Notes: generated from the letters alone by a model not told the origin. Numbered from the stretch's first letter, positions 26,234-35,870 are shown. The stretch: 64,000 bases of DNA from Rhodanobacteraceae bacterium (GCA_030167125.1 CP126531.1:2768578-2832577); one strand, 5' to 3'. Made by a program: numbers and translations.

Positions 26234-29131
26234 ATGAACCGCAATTTGTTGGCTACGGCCATCTGCGCCGGTCTGTTCGCGACTGGCAGCGCTTACGCGC
26301 AATCCACTTCGTCCGACGCGCAAACACAGTCGAATCAAGCGCAGCAGACCAACCCAACCTCGACTGCCCCGCAGTCGCAAAACAAGAAAGAGAAGACCCT
26401 TCAGACCATTACGGTCACGGGTTCACTTATCCCGCAGGCGCAAATCGAAACGGCCAACCCGGTCATCACGATTTCTACCCAGCAATTGGAACGGTCCGGT
26501 TTCGGCAGCGTATACCAGGCGCTGCGAGCGCAGCCCTTGGCGACCGGCTCAGTCCAAGACAACCAGTTCACTGGCGGCTTCACGCCAGGTGCCCAGACGA
26601 TCAGCCTGCTGGGTCTCGACCCCGGCTTTACGCTGTATCTGATCAACGGCCATCCGATGTCTGACTATCCGTTGCTCTACAACGGTCAGAGCAACTTTGT
26701 CGACCTTTCGGACATTCCTGTCGGCATGGTGGATCACATCGACATCCTGCCCGGCAACCAGTCGGCCATCTACGGTTCAAGCGCGATCGCGGGTGTCATC
26801 AACATCATCTTGAAGGATCACATTAATGGCTACGAGCTCAATGTTCGTGGCGGTGGTTACACCGGGGGCGGCGGCACAAACGAACGCGTCGAGTTCCTCG
26901 GTGGGCAGACGTGGGGCAAACTGGACGCCAACTTCGGCGTACAGCTCTACAACCAGAAACCGATATGGGGCTATCAACGCGCGCTGAACTCCTCCACGCT
27001 GCCCAATCCCGATCCCAACGATCGTGGTTTCGGATCGCGCGTTTTCTTGCGGGTCAACGAGGGTGCTGCTCCTGGTACCGATAATTATATCGATCCGGGT
27101 GCGGCTGCCTGCAGCCCGCTGTCGAACTTGTACGGCGGTACGGTCGGTTACGAAACTCGCCCAGGTCACGGGAATTTCTGCGGCAGCCAATTTACGGATG
27201 GCTATTCCACCATCCTGAACCAAACCAAATCAGGCACTGGGTACTTGAACCTCAAGTATCACCTGAATGACAACACCGAGTTGTATGCCAACGTTCTGTA
27301 CAACGTCAGCAACATCCGTTTCAGCGGTGGCCCGTATTTCTGGGAAACCAACATCGACGGCGGGGGAATCATCTACAACAAGACCTCCGGCAATTACGAA
27401 CTGTTCCAGCACATCTACTCGCCGGAGGAGATCGGCGACTGGAAGCTGTACAGCACGCGCGACATGGAACGCACGTACAACGCGTGGGTAGGCGTGCGCG
27501 GTTCGATCGGCAACAGCGACTGGAACTACGATGTCTATTACGCGCGATCGCAGCAAAAGCTGGACGAGGAGCAATATTGGCCGATCAAGGCCGCGGTCAA
27601 CGCCTTTTTCCAGAACCAGTTCCTAGGTCCGCAACAAGGATTTGACCCGTATTACGGGTACTATCCGGCTTACTCGCCCAACGTCTCCAATTTCTACAAG
27701 GCGCTCACGCCGGCGCAGTATTCGACCTTCAACGGCTTGATTTCGAGCCGCAACGAAACCTACACCCAGAACATCAACTTCCAGCTAACCAACGCGGACC
27801 TGTTCGAGCTGCCGGCCGGTTCCGTCGGGTTCGCCGGGTTGGCCCAGTTTGGCGGGCAGTCGTGGCAGAACCCCAACGATCCCGGCGTTATCGCGGGCGA
27901 CTTCTATGGATTGACGGGCACCTCCGGCGGCGGCACCCGCACCAACTGGGCGTTCGCCGGAGAGCTGCGCATACCGATCACCAAGATGTTGACTGCCGAT
28001 ATTTCCGGTCGCTATGACCAGTACAAAAACAACGGCGGCGGCGGCACCGATGGTGACCTGACGTACAAGGCAACACTGGAATTCCGTCCCATCGACACCC
28101 TGCTGTTCCGTGCGAACTACGGCACGGCGTTCCGCGCACCGGACATGTCGTATGTGTTCGGCGGCAAGAGCGGTTTCTACCAGCCGGGGTTGACGGACTA
28201 CTACCGCTGCGCGTTGAGCGGCTATCCACCCGGTCCACTGACCCAATGCAACTATTACGCGAACCAAGATCCTTTCTCGCAGCATTCCGGCAATCCCAAC
28301 CTGCAATCGGTGACCGCGAAGTCCTGGGGCGGTGGTGTCGTGTGGTCGCCAACGCAAAATTTCGACGTCAAGGCCGATTACTACAACATCAAGATCTCCA
28401 ACGAGGTGCAGTTGCAAAGCATCGACGAGTTGCTCAAGACGGATGCCGCCTGCAGGCTCGGTCAGCTCGATCCCACTTCGCCGACTTGTATTGCAACCGA
28501 GTCCCAGGTCATCCGTGGACCGGGAACCGGGCCTCAGCCGTACCAGCTGCAGCAGGTCAACGTATTCCCGATCAATATCGCCAACGAGCACGTGTCGGGT
28601 GTCATCGCTTCGCTGGATTACCAGCAGGATATTGGCCGGTTCGGAAGCCTGGCGTTTGCGGCGAAGTACAACGTGACCCTGAAACACGAGTTCCAGCAAT
28701 ATCCCTTCGACCCGACCCACGACCTGCTACGTGAACCGTTCTACTCCACCGAGTTCAAGACCATCGCCAGCGGTTCGATCACCTGGGACATCGGCAAGTT
28801 TGAAACCACGCTGTACGGCACCCGTTTCGGCAAGACGCCGAATTTCTGGTCGCAACAGAGCACTGCCGGTTACGCGGCGCCATGCAGCACGCCGTTGAAC
28901 GGCTACACGCAGTGCACGGGCCATGTGGCACCCTGGATGATCTACAACGCCAGCGTCAGCTACGACATCACGCCGGACATGAAGATCTCCGGCATCGTCA
29001 ACAACATCAAGAACTCGATGCCGCCGGGCGACTACACAGACAACAGCAGCCCGTACTACAACTTCACCAACTACAACTCGTACGGTCGTCAGTATTGGGT
29101 CGAATTCGACTGGAAGTTCGGCCAGCACTGA
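26234..29131 (+). CDS. TonB-dependent outer-membrane receptor (second paralog)
   Basis: A 965-residue paralog of the receptor at 19.1 kb. The N-termini are nearly the same (MNRNLLATAICAGLF against MNRKLLASAICASLF), with a Gln/Ser/Thr-rich linker and a TonB-box-like QTITVTGS. The plug contains YLINGHPMSDYP and IYGSSAIAGVINIILK. The barrel has Tyr/Asn-rich strands and a C-terminal WVEFDWKFGQH. GGGAGG lies 7 bases upstream of the ATG. The degree of divergence between the copies beyond the N-terminus suggests different ligands or an old duplication. The sulfotransferase between them and the peptidase upstream make this a probable uptake and processing unit. Confidence 0.92.
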   Translation: MNRNLLATAICAGLFATGSAYAQSTSSDAQTQSNQAQQTNPTSTAPQSQNKKEKTLQTITVTGSLIPQAQIETANPVITISTQQLERSGFGSVYQALRAQPLATGSVQDNQFTGGFTPGAQTISLLGLDPGFTLYLINGHPMSDYPLLYNGQSNFVDLSDIPVGMVDHIDILPGNQSAIYGSSAIAGVINIILKDHINGYELNVRGGGYTGGGGTNERVEFLGGQTWGKLDANFGVQLYNQKPIWGYQRALNSSTLPNPDPNDRGFGSRVFLRVNEGAAPGTDNYIDPGAAACSPLSNLYGGTVGYETRPGHGNFCGSQFTDGYSTILNQTKSGTGYLNLKYHLNDNTELYANVLYNVSNIRFSGGPYFWETNIDGGGIIYNKTSGNYELFQHIYSPEEIGDWKLYSTRDMERTYNAWVGVRGSIGNSDWNYDVYYARSQQKLDEEQYWPIKAAVNAFFQNQFLGPQQGFDPYYGYYPAYSPNVSNFYKALTPAQYSTFNGLISSRNETYTQNINFQLTNADLFELPAGSVGFAGLAQFGGQSWQNPNDPGVIAGDFYGLTGTSGGGTRTNWAFAGELRIPITKMLTADISGRYDQYKNNGGGGTDGDLTYKATLEFRPIDTLLFRANYGTAFRAPDMSYVFGGKSGFYQPGLTDYYRCALSGYPPGPLTQCNYYANQDPFSQHSGNPNLQSVTAKSWGGGVVWSPTQNFDVKADYYNIKISNEVQLQSIDELLKTDAACRLGQLDPTSPTCIATESQVIRGPGTGPQPYQLQQVNVFPINIANEHVSGVIASLDYQQDIGRFGSLAFAAKYNVTLKHEFQQYPFDPTHDLLREPFYSTEFKTIASGSITWDIGKFETTLYGTRFGKTPNFWSQQSTAGYAAPCSTPLNGYTQCTGHVAPWMIYNASVSYDITPDMKISGIVNNIKNSMPPGDYTDNSSPYYNFTNYNSYGRQYWVEFDWKFGQH

Positions 29132-29157
29132 CGCGATTTCAATCGTTCTCCTTGATA

Positions 29158-29187
29158 GGGCTGGCCGCGAGGCCGGCCCTTATTTTT
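29158..29187 (+). terminator. Intrinsic terminator of the second TonB receptor gene
   Basis: A 9-base stem (GGGCTGGCC/GGCCGGCCC, one G-T pair) with GCGA tetraloop and a T-rich tail. The tail overlaps the stop codon of the convergent sulfotransferase gene, so the two converging units share this sequence. Confidence 0.85.
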
Positions 29188-30811
29188 CGTGCGAGTTTGC
29201 GGCAATCAGTCCGGCCGTCCGAAGCATTGCGTGCAACGGTTCCAACTGCCGTTCGTAACGCCGCCATGCTCCCAAGGTGCGGGAGTGAATGGGTTCGCGA
29301 ATCTGCGCACTGCTCAGCGTACTTACCGCGGAGGTGTTGCGGGTCAGATCGCTGCAACCGGGCACCACCCGCAAGCCGCAATGCGTGAATATCGTCTCGA
29401 GCACCGCTTCCGGATCCCGCACCAGGTCTGCATAAGACACGTCCAACAAGCAATCCATCGAGGCGCGCCAATGCCGCATCAACGTTTGGTAGCGTATGTG
29501 GTGTGTCGCCAGCGCGTCCATCCGGTAGCTGTAGAGATAGCCGTTACCGAACAAAGCCTTGTAATTGGAGAAGCAGACGTCCATGGGGTCGCGCAGCATG
29601 TGCAGGATCGGCGCCTGAGGCAGAGCCCTGTGAATCAATCCCAGCAGCATGTAATTGGACGGCAGCTTGTCAATGTAAAACGGCCTTCCCTGCGCGCGCC
29701 ACTGGGTTTGTTCGAGGTAACGCCCTCCGAGCTCCGCATAATCGATTTTTGGAAGCCGTTCCAGCAGAGCAGGATCGATCAACTCGGTACCGTGCAAATT
29801 GGCGGCCCAACGCAGTTGACGCGGGAAGTCTGCGCGCTCGCCGGTTGATACAACGTCCGGGTGGTTGTCCAGAAGGCGATCGAGCAACGTGGTGCCGCTG
29901 CGTGGCATTCCCACGATGAAAATGGGAACGGGCCCTTCGATCTTGATACCAAGGTGATCTATGAAATCTGCCGTGATTGTCCGGACGATTCCGTCGAACA
30001 CGACCCCTTCGGCAGCCACGTCATGTGACACTTGCGCATTCTTGATCGCGTTGCCGCGCTCGAGCGCCGCAAACGCTTCATCGTAGCGGCCCAAATCCTC
30101 CAACTCTTTGTATTGCGCGAACTCGAAAGACGCATGATCCTCGCTGCCGCGTTCCACCTGTCGCAATTGCGCGCGGATGTAATCGAGATGATTGGATTCC
30201 GGCGTCTGCTTCGACATGCGTGCAAGCGCCAACGACGCCCGGCCGAAAGTGGGTCCAAGACGCAGGCAGCCTTCCAGCCTGCGTCGAGCATCCTCGACGC
30301 GTCCGTTGAACTGGAGCTGCAACGAATGAAAATAGCCGAAGTCGGGATTGTCGTAACCCTGCGCCTGGGCGCGATCCATCAACGCGAGCCCGGCAGGATG
30401 GTCACCCAGCATTTCGTATGCGTGGGCCAGTGCCACGAGCTCGCGCCCCACCAACCGCTTGCTCGCTGCATCGAATCGCGCCAGGCAATCGCGCGCAGCC
30501 ACCATTTCGCCAACCCTGAGCAGGCAGTGCACCGTGGTCGCTACCGCATCGGCGTCTTCCGGCAACATCCGCGAGGCCGTGATTGCCTGCTCGGCGGCTT
30601 CGCGCACGCGACCCTCGTCAAGATAAATGCTAGCCAGCAGCATTCGCGCAGCCGCGCGAGCCGGATCACGCTGCACCAATGATTCCAGCGTGATCTGCGC
30701 TGCCCTGATCTGATTCCCTGCGATGTAGCCCTGCGCGCGCAACCAGAGCCGCTCGGTAAACGGGTCCGATCTACCGTTGACGGCAGCATCAAACGTGGAC
30801 GGCGACGCCAT
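29180..30811 (-). CDS. TPR-repeat sulfotransferase family protein (2)
   Basis: A 543-residue paralog of the other two sulfotransferases. Helical repeats occupy about residues 15-250 (for example ARMLLASIYLDEGRVREA). The sulfotransferase domain has GMPRSGTTLLDRLL (about 301-314), the segment HMLRDPMDVCFSNYKALFG and the GERADF stretch that usually follows the phosphosulfate loop. No signal peptide. Its ATG lies inside the 3' end of the upstream sulfotransferase gene (23-base overlap), so the two are translationally coupled. It is the last gene of a minus-strand unit starting with glyQ and converges on the second TonB receptor gene. Confidence 0.85.
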   Translation of the reverse strand: MASPSTFDAAVNGRSDPFTERLWLRAQGYIAGNQIRAAQITLESLVQRDPARAAARMLLASIYLDEGRVREAAEQAITASRMLPEDADAVATTVHCLLRVGEMVAARDCLARFDAASKRLVGRELVALAHAYEMLGDHPAGLALMDRAQAQGYDNPDFGYFHSLQLQFNGRVEDARRRLEGCLRLGPTFGRASLALARMSKQTPESNHLDYIRAQLRQVERGSEDHASFEFAQYKELEDLGRYDEAFAALERGNAIKNAQVSHDVAAEGVVFDGIVRTITADFIDHLGIKIEGPVPIFIVGMPRSGTTLLDRLLDNHPDVVSTGERADFPRQLRWAANLHGTELIDPALLERLPKIDYAELGGRYLEQTQWRAQGRPFYIDKLPSNYMLLGLIHRALPQAPILHMLRDPMDVCFSNYKALFGNGYLYSYRMDALATHHIRYQTLMRHWRASMDCLLDVSYADLVRDPEAVLETIFTHCGLRVVPGCSDLTRNTSAVSTLSSAQIREPIHSRTLGAWRRYERQLEPLHAMLRTAGLIAANSHEK

Positions 30812-32384
30812 AGCTCTTCACTGCCTCGCGCAGGGATTGCAATCGTGATTCATACCGCCGCCACTGCCCCGAAGTATCGCGGCGCAGCGCGCCGCGCACC
30901 TGCGCCGCGCTGAGGGTCGCGCTGGGCGCGGCGTTGCGGGTGATGTCTGCGCAGCCGGGTTCCCATTCCAGTCCGCAAAAATCGAATACCTTGCGCAAGG
31001 TTGCCTCGGCCTCGCCGACGAGTTCGGCGTACGGCACGTCCAGGATCGCACCCGGCATGACCCGATGCCAATGGGCGACGGCGCGGCGGTAATCGTTGAA
31101 ATGCGCGGCGAGTGAATCGAGGTCGTAGCTGTACGCGCAGGCATCGCCGAAATACGCACGCCAATTGGAAAAGCACGTATCCATCGGGTCGCGCACGAGG
31201 TTCAGGATCGGTGCGCGCGGCAGCGCCGAATGGATCGCGCCCGCCAGCACCCAATTGGGCGGCTGCTTGTCGATGAAGCACGCCTTGCCGCGCGCGCGCC
31301 ACTGCGTTTGCGCGAGATAGCGGCGGCCGAGTTCCGCGTAGTCGATGTTCGGCAGCCGCGACACCAGCGTGTCGCTTTGGGCGTTGCGCGTGTCCGCCAT
31401 CCAGTGCAGTTGCGCGCCGAAATCCATCAGCTCGCCGGCGACCGCGACCTGCGAATGATTGCCGAGCATGCGTTCCAGCAGCGTAGTGCCGGAACGCGCC
31501 ATGCCGATGATGAAAATCGGCTGTGCTCCCGTGGCGCGTTCGCGCGCAGGCGGAGGACGCGCGGACGGCCATGCGGACAGGAAGCGATCCAGCCATGCGT
31601 GATGCCGCGCGGCTTCGTCGGGCAGGCGCGCGTGCATCAAGGCGTTGCCGCGCACCAACGCCTGCCAGGCCTCGTCGTCGCGACCCAGGTCTTCCAGCGT
31701 CTTGTAGCGGGCGAACTCGAGCGCCGCCTGCTCGCGCGATCCGGGTGCCACGCTTTGCGCACTGCGTTCGAGCAGGTCGAGGTGATTGTGTTCCGCGGTT
31801 TGCCTGCGCACCCGCACCAGCGGCACCGCGACGCTGCCGTGCGCGGGCGCCTCGGCAAGACTGGCGGCGAGTTCGGTTTCCGCCTCGTCGAGCCGTCCGT
31901 TGAACATCAGCGCCTCGCCGCGCCGGAAGCGCAACGCGGCGGTGTCGTGGCCACGCGCTTTCGCCTGCTCCAGCGCCGCCAGTGCTTCGGCATGTTGTTC
32001 CAGCCGCTTGCGCAAACCCGCCGCGCGCATCAGCAGGAGTGGACTCTTGCAATCGTCCCATATCGGCCGATCGAGGCAGGCGCGCGCCACAAGGGTTTCG
32101 CCGACTTCGACCAGTACGGCCGCCAGCATGCAAAGTGCTTCCGCATCATCGGGAACCACGCTCGCTGCGTCCAGCGCGTGCCGTGTGCCTTCGCGAACAC
32201 AATCCTCGCGCCATGCGATCTGCGCCGCCAGCAGATGCGCGTGGAAGGCATCGGACGGTTCATGTGCCTGCATGGTCGCCAACGTCACCCGCGCGGCGTC
32301 GATTTGCCCCCGCACAAGGAACTCCTGGGCTTGTTGCCACAAGGCATCGGAAGCAAAGCTTCGGCTTGCGGCTTGCGTCGGCAT
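30789..32384 (-). CDS. TPR-repeat sulfotransferase family protein (3)
   Basis: A 531-residue protein with the same plan: TPR-like helices in the first 270 residues and a sulfotransferase domain with IGMARSGTTLLERML (about 293-307), IDKQPPNWVLAG and LVRDPMDTCFSNWRAYFG. The phosphosulfate loop reads MARSG rather than the usual PRSG. The start codon shares one base with the glyS stop (TAATG), a tight coupling to the glycyl-tRNA synthetase operon. It resembles copy 2 more closely than copy 1 in the domain after the phosphosulfate loop (DYAELG.RYL.QTQWRA in both). Acceptor unknown. Confidence 0.85.
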   Translation of the reverse strand: MPTQAASRSFASDALWQQAQEFLVRGQIDAARVTLATMQAHEPSDAFHAHLLAAQIAWREDCVREGTRHALDAASVVPDDAEALCMLAAVLVEVGETLVARACLDRPIWDDCKSPLLLMRAAGLRKRLEQHAEALAALEQAKARGHDTAALRFRRGEALMFNGRLDEAETELAASLAEAPAHGSVAVPLVRVRRQTAEHNHLDLLERSAQSVAPGSREQAALEFARYKTLEDLGRDDEAWQALVRGNALMHARLPDEAARHHAWLDRFLSAWPSARPPPARERATGAQPIFIIGMARSGTTLLERMLGNHSQVAVAGELMDFGAQLHWMADTRNAQSDTLVSRLPNIDYAELGRRYLAQTQWRARGKACFIDKQPPNWVLAGAIHSALPRAPILNLVRDPMDTCFSNWRAYFGDACAYSYDLDSLAAHFNDYRRAVAHWHRVMPGAILDVPYAELVGEAEATLRKVFDFCGLEWEPGCADITRNAAPSATLSAAQVRGALRRDTSGQWRRYESRLQSLREAVKSYGVAVHV

Positions 32385-34561
32385 TACAAAAGCGCGATCT
32401 CGGCAATCGCGTCGAAGCGCGCCTTGATGCGCGCCAGCAGCGCGATGCGGTTGGCGCGCAGGGCGGGATCGTCGGCCATCACCATCACGCCGTCGAAGAA
32501 CGCGTCGATCGGCGCCTGCAATTGCGCGAGGCGCGCCAATGCACCGGCGTAGTCGCGCTCGGCCGCGACACGATCGAGACGCGCGACGTTGTCGTTGTGT
32601 GCCGCATCGAGGGCTTGAGCGAGGGCTTGCTCCGCGGGTTCGCGCAGCAATCCGGAATCCAGCTCGCGCCGTGCGGCAGCACCGGCATCGATGCCTTCCT
32701 TGCGCAGGATGTTGGCGACGCGCTTGTTGGCAGCGGCAAGTTTTTCGGCTTCGGGTTGTTGCGCGAACGCCGCGACCGCACGAAGGCGGCGATCGAGATC
32801 GACCAGACTGGCGGGTTGAACCGCGGCCACGGCTTCGAATTGCTGCGAAGTGAAACCCTGCTCGGTGTAGTAGCCGCGCAGGCGATCGAGGATGAACTCA
32901 TAAACCTCTGCGGCAAGCGGATTGATAAAGTCCCCGCTCTCGGCGTGAGCGACTAGACCACGCGACGCTTCTAGCTTGAGAGCGATCGCTACTTCTCGCA
33001 TCTGCAACCGGATTACCTTTGCGTGTTCACGCAGGACGATCTCAAGATTCAGATCGAGTCCGCCTTCGATCAGCGTGCGCGCAACGCCCAGCGCGGCGCG
33101 CCGCAGCGCGAACGGATCCTTGTTGCCGGTGGGTTTCATGCCGACCGCGAAGATGCCGGCCAGCGTGTCCAGCTTGTCGGCCAGCGACACGCATTGCGCC
33201 AGCGATCCTTGCGCGATGCCGTCGCCGGCGTTGCGCGGGCGGTAGAACTCGTCCAGCGCGTTCGCGATTTCGGCGGGCTCGCCTTGCGCCGTCGCGTAGT
33301 GGCGGCCCATCACGCCCTGCAATTCCGGGAACTCGCCGACCATGCGGGTCAATAGATCGCAACGCGACAGCCCGGCCGCGCGCGCAACCTGTGCCGCATC
33401 CACGTCCATGCCCTGCGCGAACAGGCGCTCGGCGATCATGCTCGCCAGTTCGGCCACGCGCACGGTCTTGTCCCACAAGCTGCCGAGCGCCTTCTGGTAG
33501 GTGACGTCGCGCAGGCCTTGCTGGTACGACGCCAGCGGCGTTTTCAAATCTTCCTCGAAGAAATATTTCGCGTCGGCGAAGCGCGGCCGGATCACGCGCT
33601 CGTAGCCGTGGCGGATCTGCGTGGGGTCCTTCGACTCGAGGTTGGCGATGCCGATGAAGTGCTCGGTGAGCTTGCCCGCGGCGTCGAACACGGGCACGAA
33701 TTTCTGGTTCGCACGCATGGTGGTGACCAGCGCCTCGTGCGGCACCGCCAGGAATTCGCGCTCGAAGGCGCAGGCAATCGCGACAGGCCACTCGTTGAGG
33801 TTGGCCAGTTCGTCCAGCAGCGCGTCGTCGAGTCGCGGCGCACAACCCGTCGGCGCAACGCGCGCGACTTCGTCGCGGATGCGCTGCCGGCGTTCGGCCG
33901 GATCGGCCAGCACCTTCGCCGCGCGCAGCGATTCGACGCAGCTGTCGGCATCGACCAGATGCACCGGCGCCGGATGCATGAAGCGATGACCGCGCGATTG
34001 CCGGCCGCTCTTCACCCCGAACAATTCGCCATCGATTACGCGATCGCCGTGCAGCATCACCAGCCAGTGCACCGGGCGCACGAACGCGAAATCATGGTCG
34101 CCCCAGCGCATCGGCTTCGGGATCGGCAACGCCCCGGCGGCTTCGCGCACGATTTCCGGAACCAGCTCGGCGGTCGCGCGGCCCGGCGCGACGCTGCGAT
34201 GCACGAAGCGCTCGCCCTTCGCATCGGCCGCGCGCCCGAGCTGCGTCCATTCGACGCCGGCCTTGTTCGCGAAGCCGAGCAGTGCCTTGGTAGGCTGTCC
34301 ATCTGCGTCGAGCGCGATGTTGACGTAAGGACCGAAACTTTCGCTGCGCTGTTCGGGCTGCGTGGATGCCACGGCCGGAACCAGCAACGCGAGACGCCGC
34401 GGCGCCGCGAAGGTTTGCGCGCGCTCGACGTCGGCTGCGATGCCGCGCTTCGACAAACCGTCGCACACGCCTTGCGCGAACGCGCGCGCCAGATCGTCCA
34501 CTGCGTGGATCGGCAACTCTTCCACGCCGATCTCGATCAACAGCGATCTGGCGTTGCTCAT
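32384..34561 (-). CDS. glyS: Glycine-tRNA ligase beta subunit
   Basis: Beta subunit of the bacterial alpha2-beta2 glycyl-tRNA synthetase; it carries the tRNA-recognition and anticodon-binding regions while the alpha subunit activates glycine. The 725-residue product starts with the typical LLIEIGVEELP and contains FVRPVHWLV, ALVTTMRANQKFVPVF and HFIGIANLESKDP, and ends in the DALRA-type anticodon-binding region. It is slightly longer than E. coli GlyS (689). It follows glyQ with a 196-base gap filled by a composite palindromic repeat, and its stop overlaps the start of sulfotransferase 3. Confidence 0.96.
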   Translation of the reverse strand: MSNARSLLIEIGVEELPIHAVDDLARAFAQGVCDGLSKRGIAADVERAQTFAAPRRLALLVPAVASTQPEQRSESFGPYVNIALDADGQPTKALLGFANKAGVEWTQLGRAADAKGERFVHRSVAPGRATAELVPEIVREAAGALPIPKPMRWGDHDFAFVRPVHWLVMLHGDRVIDGELFGVKSGRQSRGHRFMHPAPVHLVDADSCVESLRAAKVLADPAERRQRIRDEVARVAPTGCAPRLDDALLDELANLNEWPVAIACAFEREFLAVPHEALVTTMRANQKFVPVFDAAGKLTEHFIGIANLESKDPTQIRHGYERVIRPRFADAKYFFEEDLKTPLASYQQGLRDVTYQKALGSLWDKTVRVAELASMIAERLFAQGMDVDAAQVARAAGLSRCDLLTRMVGEFPELQGVMGRHYATAQGEPAEIANALDEFYRPRNAGDGIAQGSLAQCVSLADKLDTLAGIFAVGMKPTGNKDPFALRRAALGVARTLIEGGLDLNLEIVLREHAKVIRLQMREVAIALKLEASRGLVAHAESGDFINPLAAEVYEFILDRLRGYYTEQGFTSQQFEAVAAVQPASLVDLDRRLRAVAAFAQQPEAEKLAAANKRVANILRKEGIDAGAAARRELDSGLLREPAEQALAQALDAAHNDNVARLDRVAAERDYAGALARLAQLQAPIDAFFDGVMVMADDPALRANRIALLARIKARFDAIAEIALL

Positions 34562-34582
34562 GCGAATGTTTTCCGGTTGTCT

Positions 34583-34731
34583 CCCTCTCCCCCAAACGGC
34601 TTCACCGTTTGGGGGAGAGGGCGGGGTGAGGGGGCAGACGCTTCAAGGCACCAGAAACCTTTCGGAAGACCGATGCTCCGCCCCCTCACCCCAGCCCTCT
34701 CCCCCGAGCAGAAAGCGCTCGGAGAAGAGGG
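34583..34731. repeat. Composite palindromic repeat inside the glyQ-glyS operon
   Basis: A perfect 17-base stem (34583-34599 with 34605-34621, loop CTTCA) is followed by GGGGTGAGGGGG (34623-34634), about 46 bases, the complementary CCCCCTCACCCC (34681-34692), and a second imperfect CCCTCTCCCCCGAGC hairpin (34695-34731). The mirrored plan is that of a BIME/REP-type element. It could attenuate glyS relative to glyQ or set RNA processing. Confidence 0.75.
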
Positions 34732-34757
34732 AGACAAGCGTGCGACACGGCGCGCAT

Positions 34758-35663
34758 TCATGCTCGCCGCGCCTCTTCGCTGCGCGGCGCCGCCCATTCC
34801 TTCGCGACGGCGTGCGCGAGCGCGCGCACGCGCAGGATGTAGCGCTGGCGTTCGGTCACCGAAATCGCGCGGCGGGCATCCAGCAGGTTGAACGCGTGGC
34901 TGGCCTTCATCACCTGCTCGTACGCCGGCAGCGGCAGGTTCAACGCGACCAGCTTGTTGGCTTCGGCTTCGCAGGCGTCGAAGCGATGGAACAGTTCCCT
35001 GGTGTCGGCGTGTTCGAAGTTGTACGCGCTCTGCTGTACCTCGTTGAGATGGAACACGTCGCCGTACGTCACCACGCCGTGCGGCGCGGTCGTCCAGACA
35101 AGGTCGAACACACTGTCGACGTTCTGCAAATACATTGCGAGCCGTTCGAGGCCGTAGGTGATCTCAGCCGTCACCGGCTTGCATTCGAGTCCGCCAGCCT
35201 GCTGGAAGTAGGTGAACTGGGTGACTTCCATCCCGTTCAACCACACTTCCCAGCCTAGTCCCCACGCACCCAGCGTCGGCGATTCCCAGTTGTCTTCGAC
35301 CAGGCGCAGATCGTGCACCAGCGGATCGATGCCGAGCGCGCGCAATGATCCGAAGTAGCGTTCCAGCACGTCGTCGGGGTTCGGCTTCAGGACGACTTGA
35401 TACTGGTAATACTGCTGCAGGCGGTTGGGATTCTCGCCGTAGCGGCCGTCGGTGGGACGCCGGCACGGTTGCACGTAGGCCGCGGCCCACGGCTCGGGTC
35501 CGAGCGCACGCAGGAAAGTGGCCGGGTGGAACGTGCCCGCGCCGACTTCCAGATCCAGCGGTTGCAGCAGCACGCAACCCTGGTCCGCCCAATAGCGGTT
35601 CAGGGTCTGGATGACCTCCTGGAAAGTCGGTGCTGCCAACTGCGTCCCCGGATGCACGAACAA
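34758..35663 (-). CDS. glyQ: Glycine-tRNA ligase alpha subunit
   Basis: The catalytic alpha subunit (class II synthetase core). The 301-residue sequence has [46 protein letters not shown] and [24 protein letters not shown], all characteristic and each with few changes from E. coli GlyQ. The ATG at 35663 gives a short extension ([12 protein letters not shown]) before the conserved TFQEVIQTL. It heads the minus-strand unit glyQ-glyS-sulfotransferase-sulfotransferase. The promoter must lie in the short gap before the palindromic element at 35717-35848; no T-box is expected in this phylum and none is seen. Confidence 0.96.
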   Translation of the reverse strand: MFVHPGTQLAAPTFQEVIQTLNRYWADQGCVLLQPLDLEVGAGTFHPATFLRALGPEPWAAAYVQPCRRPTDGRYGENPNRLQQYYQYQVVLKPNPDDVLERYFGSLRALGIDPLVHDLRLVEDNWESPTLGAWGLGWEVWLNGMEVTQFTYFQQAGGLECKPVTAEITYGLERLAMYLQNVDSVFDLVWTTAPHGVVTYGDVFHLNEVQQSAYNFEHADTRELFHRFDACEAEANKLVALNLPLPAYEQVMKASHAFNLLDARRAISVTERQRYILRVRALAHAVAKEWAAPRSEEARRA

Positions 35664-35716
35664 AGCGCGTTAGTATAGCCGCGAGGCTCAATTTCCACGG
35701 ACGGCGGTCATTCTTG

Positions 35717-35848
35717 CGTAGGTTGGGGTGAGCGTTTTTTGCGAACCCCAACATCGCGAACCGTTGGGGTTCAGTCATCCCGGCCATGGAGCGGCCGGGA
35801 CCCAGTGCCAGGGACGGCAAAATAAAATTGGGCTCACCCCAACCTACG
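35717..35848. repeat. 132-base element with perfect 17-base terminal inverted repeats
   Basis: The terminal arms CGTAGGTTGGGGTGAGC (35717-35733) and its exact complement (35832-35848) enclose an inner AACCCCAAC/GTTGGGGTT hairpin (35744-35771) and a CCCGGCC/GGCCGGG hairpin around 35779-35799. The arms belong to the widespread GTAGGTTGGG-type intergenic repeats of Proteobacteria. There is no coding capacity and no clear target-site duplication (left flank ATTCTTG, right flank AATCCTTG, similar but not identical). It lies between divergent glyQ and the GspE-like gene. Confidence 0.8.
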
Positions 35849-35870
35849 GAATCCTTGCAGCGGGGCAGCG

